A stretch of 64,000 nucleotides of DNA from Chloranthus sessilifolius (taxonomy: Eukaryota; Streptophyta; Magnoliopsida; Chloranthales; Chloranthaceae). Positions within the stretch are counted from its first letter, which is position 1. Each line of letters opens with the position of its first letter. A program made the translations under genes and the position numbers. This document shows, one piece after another, positions 1 to 10,910 of this stretch. A model generated the notes under the pieces. That model was not told the origin of the DNA and did not search any database. It saw nothing but the letters and a program-made list of their open reading frames with translations. Location of the stretch: positions 43,971,810-44,035,809 of the forward strand of contig CM037593.1 in the NCBI GenBank assembly GCA_021018995.1, read 5' to 3'.

Positions 1-1245
1 CAGTATAAGGTCCATCCCACCTAGATTTTAGCTTCCCTGGAAATTTTTTAACTTGGAGTTAATATCCAAAGCTTGGCACTAGTTTTGAAATCTTTCCTCT
101 TCAGTCCCTTGTCAAAGAAAGGTTTAGATTTTTCCTTGTAAATCCTTGAGTTGGCATATGCATCCAATCTCAACTCCTCAAGCTCTGACAGCTGTGGCTT
201 CCTGTGCATACCAGCAGGTGTTAGAGATCCAAATTCAATGTTTTAACAACCTAATAGGCTCTATGTTCCAACTCCACTGGCAGGTGACAAGCCTTGCCAT
301 AAACTAGTCTGAAAGGGGACATGCCAATTGGGGTCTTATAGGCAGTCCTATAAGCCCACAGTGCATCATAAAGCTTCATGGCCTAGTCTTTCCTATCTGC
401 CCTAACTGTCTTCTCTAGGATGTGCTTAATCTCCCTATTTGAGATTTCAACTTGCCCACTAGTCTGGGGGTGGTAGGGAGTTGCAATCCAATGAGTAACA
501 GAATATTTCTTGAGCAAGCTCTCAAAAATTCTGTTATAGAAGTGGTTGCCCCCACCATTGATGATGGCTCTGGGGGTGCTAAATCTTGAGAAGATATTTT
601 CATTGATGAATTTTAGGACAACCTTGTGGTCATTAGTCCTTGTAGCAATGGCTTAAACCCACATAGACACATAGTATACTGCCACAAGGATAAAACTGTA
701 ACCATTTGAGGGAGGAAAGGGGCCCATAAAATCAATTCCCCAGATATCAAACAATTCTACAGCAACAATGGGTTGTAATGGCAATGAATTTTTTCATGAC
801 AGGCCACCCATTTTCTGACATCAAGCACATGCCTTGCAGTGCGCATATGCATCGTTAAATAAGGAAGACCAATAGAAGTCACACTGCAATACCTTAGCTG
901 CAGTTTTTCTCTCACTGAATTGATCCCCACAGGCATTTTCATGGCACATGCTTAGAATACTGGGGAAATCACTCTCAGGGACACATTTTCTTATGATTTG
1001 GTCTGCACAATACTTGTATAGGAAAGGATCCAAAAAAAGAATTTAACTTGTGAAAAGAACAAGTCTTTATCAATTTTATTCTAATGGGAAGGGATCCTGC
1101 CAACAGCCAAGTAATTTACAATGTTGGCAAACCATGGCACAATGGACTGATTAGCAAACAACTGCTCATCAGGGAACAATTCATTAACTGATGCAGCTGC
1201 ACATTCATCTAATAAAATTCTAAAAAGGTAGTCAGCCACCATATT
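1..1245 (-). mobile_element. Athila element B: integrase region
   Basis: This minus-strand stretch is the integrase part of a Ty3/gypsy Athila polyprotein. It contains a zinc-binding-type segment around 790-1030 and, further left, core-domain sequence of the family that inserts the DNA copy into the genome. It matches the integrases of elements A (8400-9750) and F (63150 on) by eye. The rest of integrase and B's 3' LTR lie beyond the window start. It is a fossil with several breaks. The family assignment is firm because the same reading order (integrase, RNase H, RT) continues rightwards on the minus strand. Confidence 0.85.
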
Positions 1246-1930
1246 TTCCACTCCCTTCTTGTCCTTGATCTCAAGATCAAACTCTTGCAGTAAGAGGATT
1301 CATTTGATCAACCTTGGTTTGACATTCTTTTTGGCCAATAGGTATTTAAGGGTTAAGTGATCAGTAACCATAATTTTATATCCAAGCAAGTAGGGTCTAA
1401 ACTTGTCCACAACAAACACAACAGCTAGCAGCTCCTTCTCAGTTGTGATATAGTTGAACTGAGACTCTGCTAATATTTTGCTTGAATAAAAAATCACTGC
1501 AGGTAGCTTGTCCTTCCTCTGTCCTAGGACAACACCTATTTCCAGGTCTGATGCATCACACACTAGTTCATAGGGGAGTGTGCAATTTGGGGCCTGGATT
1601 ACAAGAGCAGTGGTGAGACACTTTTTCAAGACCTCAAAGGCCTCAAGGCACTCAACAAAATATTCAAATTACACATCCTGACACAGTAGGTGGCACAATC
1701 GCTTTACAATTTTGCTGAAGTCTTTAATGAACCTCCTGTAGAATCCAACATGTCGTAAAAAGGATCTAATTTGTTTGACAATCCTGGGTGGGGGCAGGTG
1801 TGAGATCAGGTTCACTTTAGCTTTGTCAACCTCTATACCTCTATGGGAGACCACATGGCCAAACACAATTCCCTATGTTACAATAAAGTGGCCCTTTTTC
1901 CAGCTTAAGACCAAATTGGTCTGTTCATAC
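1246..1930 (-). mobile_element. Athila element B: RNase H and C-terminal part of RT
   Basis: The minus strand reads RNase H (around 1300-1640, with the [18 protein letters not shown] and TTEKELLAVVF signatures) and the end of reverse transcriptase (around 1669-1930, with GHVVSHRGIEVDKAK and GFYRRFIKDFSK). Together these copy the element's RNA into DNA and degrade the RNA strand. The coding sequence stops abruptly at about 1930, where element A's LTR starts, and resumes at 14372 on the same strand. A is therefore inserted in B's reverse transcriptase. The element is broken in several places. Confidence 0.9.
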
Positions 1931-2199
1931 AATTAAGTGGTGAAAAATGCCACTTTTTACCATATAACCTGACCATTGATAGACCTATGAGCACAGTAAT
2001 AAGCTTTTATCAAGTGCATTTTGTAGACAGCAATAAAAGAAGATACTAATACAGAAAAGCACTCAAGAATGCCTAAAAAGGAGCTATCTCTCAGCATAGG
2101 ACAAACCTAGCAATAACACACCAGAGGGTACCACATCATTGGACCCTTAGAGCGCGTGGTTACAATAGGGCAAAGCAAAGGAAGTGAAAATAGGCTGAA

Positions 2200-2735
2200 A
2201 ACGTCCTATCGATTGGTCACCTAAAGACTTCGATAGGAGCTGAAAGCAAAGAAAGGAAGAATTCGTGCAATTGAAGAGGTCTTCGATAGGATCTAAAGGC
2301 AGAAGAGGGATGAATTCGTATGGATTAAGGAGTTCGATAGGGTCTCAGAAGCTATCGAGTAGCTAAAAGGAAAGAAGAAATCATTCTATCGAAAACTAGT
2401 GTCAAAGGAACCTATCGAATGGTCTCTTGAACCTATTGAGATGAAAATGTTGGAACAGAACCTATCGAAGGGTGATTGAGCCTTTCGATAAGATTGAAAG
2501 CAAACCTATCGAAATGGCAGAATGCAGAGCGGAACATGTCGAAATGGTTTTCCAACCTGTCGAAGAGTTTCTCCAACTCGTCGAATACTCCAAACCAAGG
2601 ACTGAGAAGGCTGGAACTCTAAGCGAAGATTCATCCTATTGGAACCTATCGAACGAATCTGAGAACCTAGCGAAAGGACCAAAATGCTTGATTCCAACCT
2701 GTCGAAAGCTTCCTGAACCTGTCGAAATTGTATGA
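2200..2735 (+). repeat. U3 phrase array, CCTATCGAA/CGATAGG type (A 5' LTR)
   Basis: About fifteen near-repeats of TATCGA-centred phrases (CCTATCGAA, TTCGATAGGA, CCTGTCGAA) lie in both orientations with irregular spacing of roughly 20-50 bp. The array ends some 200 bp before the TATA box. The same array is in the 3' LTR (13060-13600) and, unexpectedly, inside the element at 9945-10345. Dense CpG-bearing iterations upstream of a promoter suggest a factor-binding or methylation-target array; that role is inferred. Confidence 0.75.
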
Positions 2736-2936
2736 AGAACTTCTCAAAAATTTAGCTGTGCACACGTTGTACTTCAGTGGCCCGCTGCACGCAATTCAAG
2801 GCACTTGGTGACTGACACGACAGTTCCAGAAGATGCCCTAGAAAGCCCTAACCGACCCACGTGCTTTAACAAAACTCTAACAAACTCTGACAACATTCTA
2901 GAAGGGATTTTTGGCGGGAAAAATAGAGGAGAAAGC

Positions 2937-2944
2937 TATATATA
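2937..2944 (+). promoter_or_regulatory. TATA box of element A 5' LTR
   Basis: TATATATA in the context GAAAGCTATATATAGAG, with the matching site at 13802-13809 in the 3' LTR. It lies downstream of the phrase array and about 930 bp before the LTR end, as expected for an LTR promoter with a long R-U5. Confidence 0.65.
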
Positions 2945-3876
2945 GAGATTCGCAATTGCCATTGAGGGGGATCGAGATCTGAGCCAAAATTCTAGAGATT
3001 AGAGCTTGTAGAGAAATTCCATTTCCCTCCTTTAGCCCAACCATGGTTGGCTAAGTCCCTTGGAGTAGCGAGGAGTGAAGTTAGATCTATAATTGGGTAA
3101 GGTTAAGAGTGCTACTGTAGGTTCCTAGCTACACAGACTACAGATCTGAGAGTTTTTCTATTGTAAAGTGACCTTGTTTGTAATGATAATGTTGTGTTTA
3201 ATGCTTTAAGTAGATTTAAATTTCCTTTGGTTCCATTTGGTGATCGATCGGATTTTTGTAGAGGAGATGTAGATCGGCTCACCCACTTAACTAGTAGACC
3301 TCTTGGATACCATCTAATCTCCCTGGATCTGATGCTCTTGTGATTCCTTTTGTCAGTGACCTGGGAATTGCAGCATATGTAGTAGTTTTATTTGTTCTAA
3401 TTGAGGCTCTGGCTTTATAGGAGATCCTTAGGATGGTCTGTGATCATTAAAGTGGACAGATCATAGCCTTAGGATCAGGTGGATCCTGTGATTTGGAGTG
3501 GAATTTATACCCTACAGCTGTGCTGATAGGCAGCGAGGGAATTGTGTGCTCTGAACCTCTATAGCATGATTAATTGAATCTGATTTCAGTGAAAACCAAC
3601 CTCCAAGCTACTCTTCTCTATTTTCTGCTTTTTACTCTCTTCCCCTGCAAGATCTAAGCTCTTAAACTCGATCCAAGTTAGCTTATGTTTAATTGTAGCT
3701 TAGCTTAAGTGACAGTCCATTCCAAACCTCTCTGTGGACATTCCCTTACTCACCATTCTTTTAAAGCTTTCTACAACAGATCCTGAATACTTGCAGGTCT
3801 GTATGAGTGTGTCTGCCTAGTTATATTGATGATTTTAGACCTCATTTGAGGGAAGGCAAACACTCCAACAAGTTTT

Positions 3877-3894
3877 TGTCGCCGCTATCGGGGA
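3877..3894 (+). other. Primer binding site of element A (tRNA-Asp-like)
   Basis: TGTCGCCGCTATCGGGGA follows the LTR end after a short spacer. It resembles the TGGCGCCGTTGCCGGGGA site of Athila and Calypso elements, which pairs with the 3' end of tRNA-Asp. Elements B and D have the equivalent site in the same place. Confidence 0.75.
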
Positions 3895-4191
3895 GGCATG
3901 TTTAGAAATTGATAGATCTAAGTTTTGATCGTAGATTTATAGTTTTTGTTTGATTTTTACTAACTGCATTTGTAAGTTGTGTTGTTTTTTAGTAGTGTGT
4001 GTGTAGTTCATCAGATCTAAGGCTACTGGTGAGAGGAGAATTGTGCTGGAGACTGCTCTATAGTTTTCATCCCTCTACTCCCCTGTTATTTTTCAGATCT
4101 ATAAATAATTTTTGTTAGAATAGTTAGAAATTTTGGTTGATTCTGCTTGTGGTGTTGAATATCTGTTTTGCATTCGGAATTTGAGTGTTGT

Positions 4192-5805
4192 ATGTTTCGT
4201 AGGAGAACTTTGCAACCTCAGATTATCCCACTAAATCCAGAGGTTGAAAGACTTCTCAGATCCAGACCAACTACACCCACTTCTATTGCATTTGATTCTG
4301 TAGAAATGGGTGAGCAACAGCTGCCGAGAACCCTTAAGGAGTTTAATGCACCAGGGGTCTACAATTCCCCCTTCTATATTCAATTCCTAGCTGCTCAGGG
4401 AAACTATGAGATAAAATTATCCATCATTCAAATGTTGCCCTCATTCCATGGCCTGACGAAAGAAGACCCATATAGGCACATTGATGAGTTCTTGGGACTG
4501 TGCACTACATTTAATATCACAGGTTTGGGGGAAGAGGCCATCAGGATGAGACTCTTTCCTTTTCATTGAAGGACAGAGCCAGGACCTGGTTGTCCTTGCT
4601 TCCACCTAACAGTATTCAGTCCTAGGGCGATCTCCAATGTCAGTTTCTGACCAAATTCTTTCCTATGTCAAAGATCAGCCAGTTGAGGAAGGGTATCATC
4701 TCTTTTACACAAGATCCAACTGAAGACTTTCATCAATCCTTGGAGAGATTTAAGGAACTCCTCAAGAAACGCCCCCACCATCAAATCCCTGAATGGAAAT
4801 TGGTTCAAAGCTTTTATCAAGGAATTGATGTTAAAAACAGTGATATGATAGATGCCTCCTGTGGTGTCACCTATCTCCATAAAACTACTGAGGAGGCATG
4901 GGAGCTCTTTGACATCATTAGTGAGAACTCTATGCAAAGGGAAACCTTAGCAGGAGATTTAGAACCTCCTAGAGTGATGAAGGAGAACACCTCAAAGGGA
5001 AAGATATATGAAGTGAGTGTCCCAAGTGAGTTGGAAAGGAAAGTGGACAGCTTAACTCTGAAATTTGATAGGATGATGGGAGCAATGTAGTCACCTGTGA
5101 CTGCCAGAGTGGAGGAGGCACGTGCCATATGCCAGTCTCCTGCTCAACCCTTGGAAGAATGCCCATCTGCTGACCAATTTCCTAATTTTATAACCAAGCA
5201 TGTGGCTGCAGCTCAGTCTTATGGGCAACATCCTGCTGCTGGGTATCAATGGAGGAACCACCCCAATCTGAGGTGGAGACAAGATGGATACTGACCCGAT
5301 GTGACAACAATGACCCATGCCTTACAGAAATGCTCAGCCCTATCGAGAAGGTTATGCCCCAAGACCTTAGTATTAGCAACCCATGGCCCAACCTGTAGCT
5401 CCTCCTGTGCAGCAATCTACACCCCCTCTAGCTGCGAGAGCACCATCCTTTGAGGAATAAGTTCTATCTTCATTACAGAGCTTGAACACCTTAACCCAAA
5501 CTGTGCACTCTCACAACCAGAGCATCGAAAAGATAGAGGACCACCTTGATCAACTGTCTGATGCTCTGACTAGGAGAGAGGGAGGAAGGTTGCCTAGCCA
5601 ACCACAAGAGAATCCACGAAGACTGTTTGTAGTGGGTAAAGTTTCCTCCACTTATGAGGAAGCTAAATATGTTAAAACTTTGAGAAGTGGTAAGTTAGTG
5701 GACAACCAAGTGGGCTGTGCGCCTGTGAGGAACTTGGAGGAAGAAAATGAAGTTATTTTTACCAGCACACAACAAAGACCACCAATGGTGGACTTACAGG
5801 AATAA
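4192..5805 (+). mobile_element. Element A: gag region
   Basis: Capsid/nucleocapsid region of the Athila type. The chosen start is the ATG at 4192 (MFRRRTLQ), which matches F's start at 58961 (MFGRRTLS). The middle holds the Retrotrans_gag core (IQMLPSFHGLTKEDPYRHIDEFLGLC, here split as IQMLPSFHGL then KEDPYRHIDEF), followed by the QSFYQGIDVKNSDMIDASCG segment and a C-terminal charged, zinc-knuckle-like and coiled part. Gag assembles the virus-like particle. The region is a fossil broken in a few places. Confidence 0.88.
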
Positions 5806-5811
5806 TCAGCT

Positions 5812-6870
5812 GTGAATAAAGAGGATAATGAGGATCCTCAAGAAAAGAAAAAATTCAAAAAGAAAGAGGCCCCATTGGCTAAGGCTGCAAGTGAGGGAGC
5901 AATCCCACACTTGCCATTTCCCAAGGCACTACAAGAACCTTACCCTTTTGATAAAGGGCAAGGAAAAATTGAGGAAATGATGGAGACTTTCAAGCAAGTA
6001 AAGATCAATTTGCCTTTACTTGATACCATTAAACAACTCTCAGCCTATCCCAAGTTTTTAAAAGACCTGTGTACCCATAAAAGACAGTCTAGGATACACC
6101 TATCCAAGAAAGTCTTTTTAGCAGAAAAAGTTAAGCATGTCCTGTCCATTGCAACTCCCTCCAAGCTTCAAGACCCTGGACTCCCCACCATCCCCTTCAT
6201 CATTGGGGATCATACCATTGACAAAGCCATATTAGATCTGGGAGCCAGTGCAACTTTGCTTCCATATTCAGTATATGAGAAGCTGGGCTTAGGCAAATTA
6301 AAGCCCACACATGTGGTTCTCCAGCTGGATGACAGATCTGAAAGGAAACCTGTGGGGATAATCAAGGATGTTCTTATTGGAGTTAACAAATTCTTTTATC
6401 CTGCTGACTGTTTGGTGCTGGATATGGAAACAGGGAGGAATGCCACTTCCATACTTGTGATTTTAGGCAGACCCTTTTTGGCCACAGCTAATGCTTGTAT
6501 TCAATGCAGGTCTGGAATCATGGAAGTGTCATTTGGAATTATGAAGGTCAAATTGAATGTGTACAACGCAGCAAATCAACCTCATCCTAATGAGGATTGT
6601 TTTTCTCCTGATGTAATAGATGAGGTTGTCCAGGAAAATTTGAATATGCTGCTACATGGTAAGGAATGGTGTAATGAATTACCCGAAGTATGGAAGGAAA
6701 CAGAGGTAGAGCAGGGTCTCACCTCTGAGATCGAGCATGTGAAACTTGTCTCTTCTGAAGCTCCACCAGCACAGCACCATCCATGGAGGCCTACCTTGTT
6801 ACCCCTACCATCCCCCTCCCAGAAACCCTATTGCCCTCCCTCGTCACTCCCCCAGAGGTGGAGTTAAAGT
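5812..6870 (+). mobile_element. Element A: protease region
   Basis: This is the best-preserved reading block of A. A lysine/glutamate-rich linker leads to VPHLPFP-like and CTHKRQSRIHLSKK segments and then a retropepsin-type aspartic protease core around 6170-6440 (LDLGASATLLPYSVYEKLGLG). DLGAS is the active-site motif (D-[ST/L]-G-[AS] class). The protease cuts the polyprotein. A variable proline-rich linker to the RT follows (about 6590-6870). Confidence 0.88.
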
Positions 6871-7040
6871 AACTCCCACAATCTTTGAAATATGCCTTTT
6901 TAGGAGACAACACCAAACTGCTTGTGATAATCTCTTCTTTCGTCACTCTTGAATAGGAAAAAGAATTACTGTGTGTACTAAAAAGGCATAAGAAGGTAAT
7001 AGGATGGACCATTGTAGACCTTGGGAGAATAAATCCTACT

Positions 7041-7920
7041 GTGTACATGCATAAAATTCATCTCGAAGAAGGATCCAAACCTTCCAGAGAGATGCAGCGA
7101 AAACTCAACCCACACATGCAGGAGGTGGTGATGAAGGAGGTGGTAAAACTCCAAGATGCTGGGATAATTTATCCCATCTCGGATTCACAATGGGTAGCAC
7201 CTACCCAGGTAGTACCCAAGAAATCTGGCATCACAGTTGTTGAAGCAAATTCAGGAGAGTTGATCCCAACCAGACAGACCACTGGTTGGAGGGTATGCAT
7301 AGACTACCGAAAACTCAATGAAAAGACCAGCAAGGATCACTTCCCACTGCCCTTCATAGACTAAATCTTGGACAAGCTGGCAGGAAAGGCCTATTACTAT
7401 TTTCTTGATGGATATTCAAGGTACAATCAGATCCCTATGTACCCTCAGGATCAAGAAAAAACCACATTCACTTGCCCATTTGGAACCTTTGCATACAGAA
7501 GGATGCCATTTGGGTTGTGTAATGCACTTGCCACATTCCAAAGATGCATGCATGCTATCTTCTCTGACATGATTGATATGTTTTTGGAGATCTTTATGGA
7601 AGACTTCTCCATTTATGGAGATAATTTTAGCCAATGCCTACACCACCTCAACTCCGTACTGCAAAGGTGTGAGGAGACCAATCTAGTTCTGAGTTGGGAG
7701 AAAAGTCACTTTATGGTGACTCAAGGCACTGTTCTAGGACATGTTGTCTCTCACAAAGGAATCGAGGTTGATCAAACTAAGATCGATTTAATTGCCCACT
7801 TGCCCCCTCCAAAAATTGTCAAACAAGTTAGGTCATTTCTGGGTCATGCTGGCTTCTACCGAAGGTTCATCAAGGATTTTAGCAAAATTTCCAAACCCCT
7901 TTGCCTCCTGTTGTGCCAGG
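7041..7920 (+). mobile_element. Element A: reverse transcriptase domain
   Basis: Ty3/gypsy RT of Athila type: the N-terminal palm has WRVCIDYRKLNEKT and KDHFPLPFID, followed by YSRYNQIPMYPQDQEKTTFT, CPFGTFAYRRMPFGLCNA and the catalytic neighbourhood around 7585-7625 (the family's F-M-D-D motif). The C-terminal part carries LVLSWEKSHFMVTQGTVLGH and GFYRRFIKDFSK. It makes DNA from element RNA in the particle. Fossil, with breaks. Confidence 0.92.
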
Positions 7921-8390
7921 ATGTCCCTTTTTACTTTAATGCTAAATGTGAAGCTACTTTTAAATTGTTAAAAACTTGTCTAACCACAGCCCCCATCCTG
8001 CAATCCCCTGATTTTTCCCTGCCATTTGAGCTGATGTGTGATGCATCAAATTTTGCCATTGGAGCAGTGTTGGGTCAAAGAAAAGACAAGACACCTTCTG
8101 TGGTAGCATATGCCAGTAAATCAATGGTTGATGCCCAATTAAATTACACTACCACTGAGAAAGAGCTATTAGCCATTGTTTTTGCCTTAGAAAAATTCAG
8201 GTCTTATGTGCTGGGATAAAAAATTATTGTGTTCACTGACCACTCAGCTTTGAAATACCTCTTGTCCAAAAAAGAAGCTAAAGCATGACTAATCAGATGG
8301 ATTCTTCTCTTGCAAGAATTCAATTTAGAGATTAAGGACAAGAAGGGGGTGGAGAACGTGGTGGCTGACCATCTGTCAAGGATCCAGACA
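7921..8390 (+). mobile_element. Element A: RNase H domain
   Basis: A CDAS-start RNase H of the Ty3/gypsy type around 8030-8310 ([52 protein letters not shown]-like segment), then the [11 protein letters not shown] tail that marks the end of RNase H. It removes the RNA strand during reverse transcription. Fossil. Confidence 0.9.
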
Positions 8391-9750
8391 ACTGACCCAG
8401 CAAGCTTGCCCATCAATGACTCCTTCCCAAATGAGCAGCTTCTGACTATCCAGATAAGTACACCCTGGTTTGCCAATATTATCAACTACCTAGCTATAGG
8501 TAGGATCCCCCACCATTGGAGCAAGGATGATAAAATTTTGTTATTTCCACAAATTCGACATTACATGTGGGAGGATCCTTACCTTTTTAAGCATTTTGCA
8601 GACCAGGTGATCAGACGCTGTGTACCCGAAGCTGAGTTTCACAACATCCTAACCATGTGTCATGAACAGGCTTGCGAGGGCCATTTCAATGGTAACAAGA
8701 CTGCTACCAAGGTCCTTCAAAGTAGTTTCTACAGGCCGACCCTATTTATGGATGCCCGACAGCACTGTAAAGTTTGTCATCGATGTCAGAAAATGGGCAG
8801 TATTACAAGGAGAAACTTTATGCCCTTGGAATCTATTCTTGTTGTTGAACTGTTTGATCTCTGGGGAATCGACTTCATGGGCCCTTTCCCCCCTTCTGCT
8901 AGATACAATTTCATCCTTGTCACTGTGGATTACATCTCCAAATTAGTAGAAGCCATAGCTGCAAGAACTAATGATCACAAAGTTGTCATTCAATTCCTGA
9001 AAGACAACAACTTCTCCATAATTGGCTTTCCTAAAGCTATTATTAGTGATGGGGGAAGCCACTTCTGTAATAAACCATTTGACAAATTGATGGAATGATA
9101 CTCTGTTACCCACAGAGCAGCCACTCCCTACCACCCACAAACCAGTGGACAGGTAGAGATTTCCAATAGGAAAATCAAACATATTCTCGAGAAGACTGTA
9201 AAATCCGACAGAAGAGATTGGTCCAACAAGTTGACTGATGTTCTATGGGCATACAGAACAGCCTATAAAACCCCCATAGGCATGTCCCCATTCAGATTAG
9301 TCAATGGCAAGGCATGCCATTTCCTGTTGAATTGCAACAGAAGGCATATTGGGCCATTAAAGCAGTGAACTCTGACTTACACTCTGCTGGAATTCACAGG
9401 AAACTCTAGTTATCTGAGCTAGATGAATTGCGAATAGAGGCTTATGCAAATGCCCGGAGTTACAAGGAGTGAACCAAAGCTTTTCACGACAGACATTTGC
9501 TCCACAAAGAGTTCCAGCCCAATGACAAGGTATGGTTGTTCAACTCCAGAATGAAATTCTTTCCAAGGAAGCTATAGTCCAGATGGGATGGACCTTTCAC
9601 AGTGATACACGTTTCACCATCTGGAGTTGTCGAAGTCATGCATCCTGCAGATGGCAGAACCCTTAAGGTCAATGGCTAGAGGCTGAAACATTGCGTTGAC
9701 AATATTTGTGAGCCTGAAGAGACCGTTGATCTTCAGGACCCTCCAGTATA
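8391..9750 (+). mobile_element. Element A: integrase domain
   Basis: The order is an H2C2-type zinc-binding N-terminus around 8655-8800 (MCHEQACEGHFNGNK, CKVCHRCQKMG), a DDE core around 8850-9230 ([36 protein letters not shown]), and a C-terminal domain to about 9750 ending in a PEETVDLQDPPV-like tail. It joins the DNA copy to the genome. The order and spacing match F. Fossil with several breaks. Confidence 0.9.
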
Positions 9751-9944
9751 ATACCTGACTTCGATTTGTATCATATGTATTTTATTTAATTTATACCCCA
9801 ATTTGTCCCAACAATATTCTTTGCAATAAAATGACCAAGAGCATAAGGTCAGAGGCCAATTTATCAACTGGTAGCGCAGCAGATGAGTTGTTGGGGGGCA
9901 AAGGCTAAATGCTCTGCACTCATAAGCCATGTTTTTAACCTCAT
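9751..9944 (+). other. Element A: spacer after integrase
   Basis: AT-rich, non-coding-looking sequence between the integrase end and the internal phrase array. I see no recognisable feature. Confidence 0.4.
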
Positions 9945-10345
9945 TGTACCTCTCGATAGGTCATTTCGACCTTTCACTAGGTCAACTGCTGATGTCGATA
10001 GGATTGGTGAGAATTTCGATAGGTGTTGTTACCTCTCGATAGGTGAAGACAACTTTGCGATAGGTTCTGGACTCTTGCCTGGAACCTATCGACAAGAGTG
10101 CAAATGTAATACCCCACCTATCGAAAGGTTGTTCGCACCGATCAACATCCTAATGAAGTGAATGTTCTCTCCACCCTCCGTTCGACAGGACACCGACCTA
10201 TCGCAAGCAACCAACCTAGCTTATCGAATGCATGTTTATTTTGTTCGATAGGATGGGTTAAAGCTATTGAGAGCTTTTAACTGCCTGTCCCACACTTGTT
10301 CGACTTCGATAGGAAGCCTTAACCTATCGACACTCTACACTCATC
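9945..10345 (+). repeat. Internal copy of the CGATAGG/CCTATCG phrase array in A's 3' region
   Basis: About a dozen CGATAGG or CCTATCG phrases in about 380 bp, the same phrase as in A's LTR U3 but outside the LTR. The first five are mainly in CGATAGG orientation; the later ones are mixed. It is followed at about 100-130 bp by a TATA-like box (10468-10478) and then an ATG-led segment at about 10667. The parallel with the LTR layout suggests an internal promoter for a 3' extra ORF; this is inference. Confidence 0.7.
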
Positions 10346-10459
10346 CTATTGAAATCGACTTTCCTCCCCTCACTACTTCCATGCTTACTGTGTAGTTGCA
10401 CTGCGCAAAAATTTTACCATGTGTACCATGTACAACTGCGCACAGCACGAGCCTTAAAC

Positions 10460-10910
10460 TCCTCGCACTAAATATAGGCTACCAGTTAATGCACATTTTC
10501 GTTCCCCATGCTGATTGTTTGAATTCACCATCCATTTCAAGTCATCGACGGCGGCGTTATTGAATGCACCGTTTTATATTCCCTCACACTTCCACCTTAA
10601 ATAGATGCAGATAGCTTGACTTCGGCCATCCCTTCCCTTCTACCCTCTACTCTCCATCTTATAAGTATGGCAGATGGCAAGCCCATGCTCACCCCTGCAC
10701 AACTCTACCTCTTCTGGCTAGAGCCATTACCACCCATGGAACCAGACCCGTTGTAGTTCCTATGGGATGAATATGAGGAGGTCCAGCAAATCCTCGCTAA
10801 GGAGGAAGAGGACAAAGTTAGGAAGGAGAAGAAGAGGCTAAAGACCGCGCCACCGGTGTCTCTGCCACCATCCTCCTCCACCAACCATCCCCCTACCCCC
10901 TAACCTTCTT
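10460..10910 (+). mobile_element. Element A: candidate extra (env-position) ORF and its promoter
   Basis: TATA-like ACTAAATATAGG lies at about 10466-10477, then a leader, then an ATG at about 10667 beginning MADGKPMLTPAQLYLFWLEP with a charged stretch (EEVQQILAKEEEDKVRKEKKRL) after it. The position, between integrase and 3' LTR, is where Athila elements carry env-like or other extra ORFs. I recognise no fusion-protein feature or membrane segment, so I do not call it env. Short and fossil. Confidence 0.4.

Larger units (their letters stand above)
1931..3870 (+). repeat. 5' LTR of element A
   Basis: A repeat of about 1.94 kb whose first 1.58 kb recurs at 12789-14371. It holds a phrase array in U3 (2200-2735), a TATA box at 2937-2944 and a long R-U5 leader, and ends in CCAACA just before the primer site. 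The left edge is set by alignment with TGTTAAGTGG at the 3' LTR start. The LTR provides the promoter and polyadenylation signals of the element. Confidence 0.9.
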
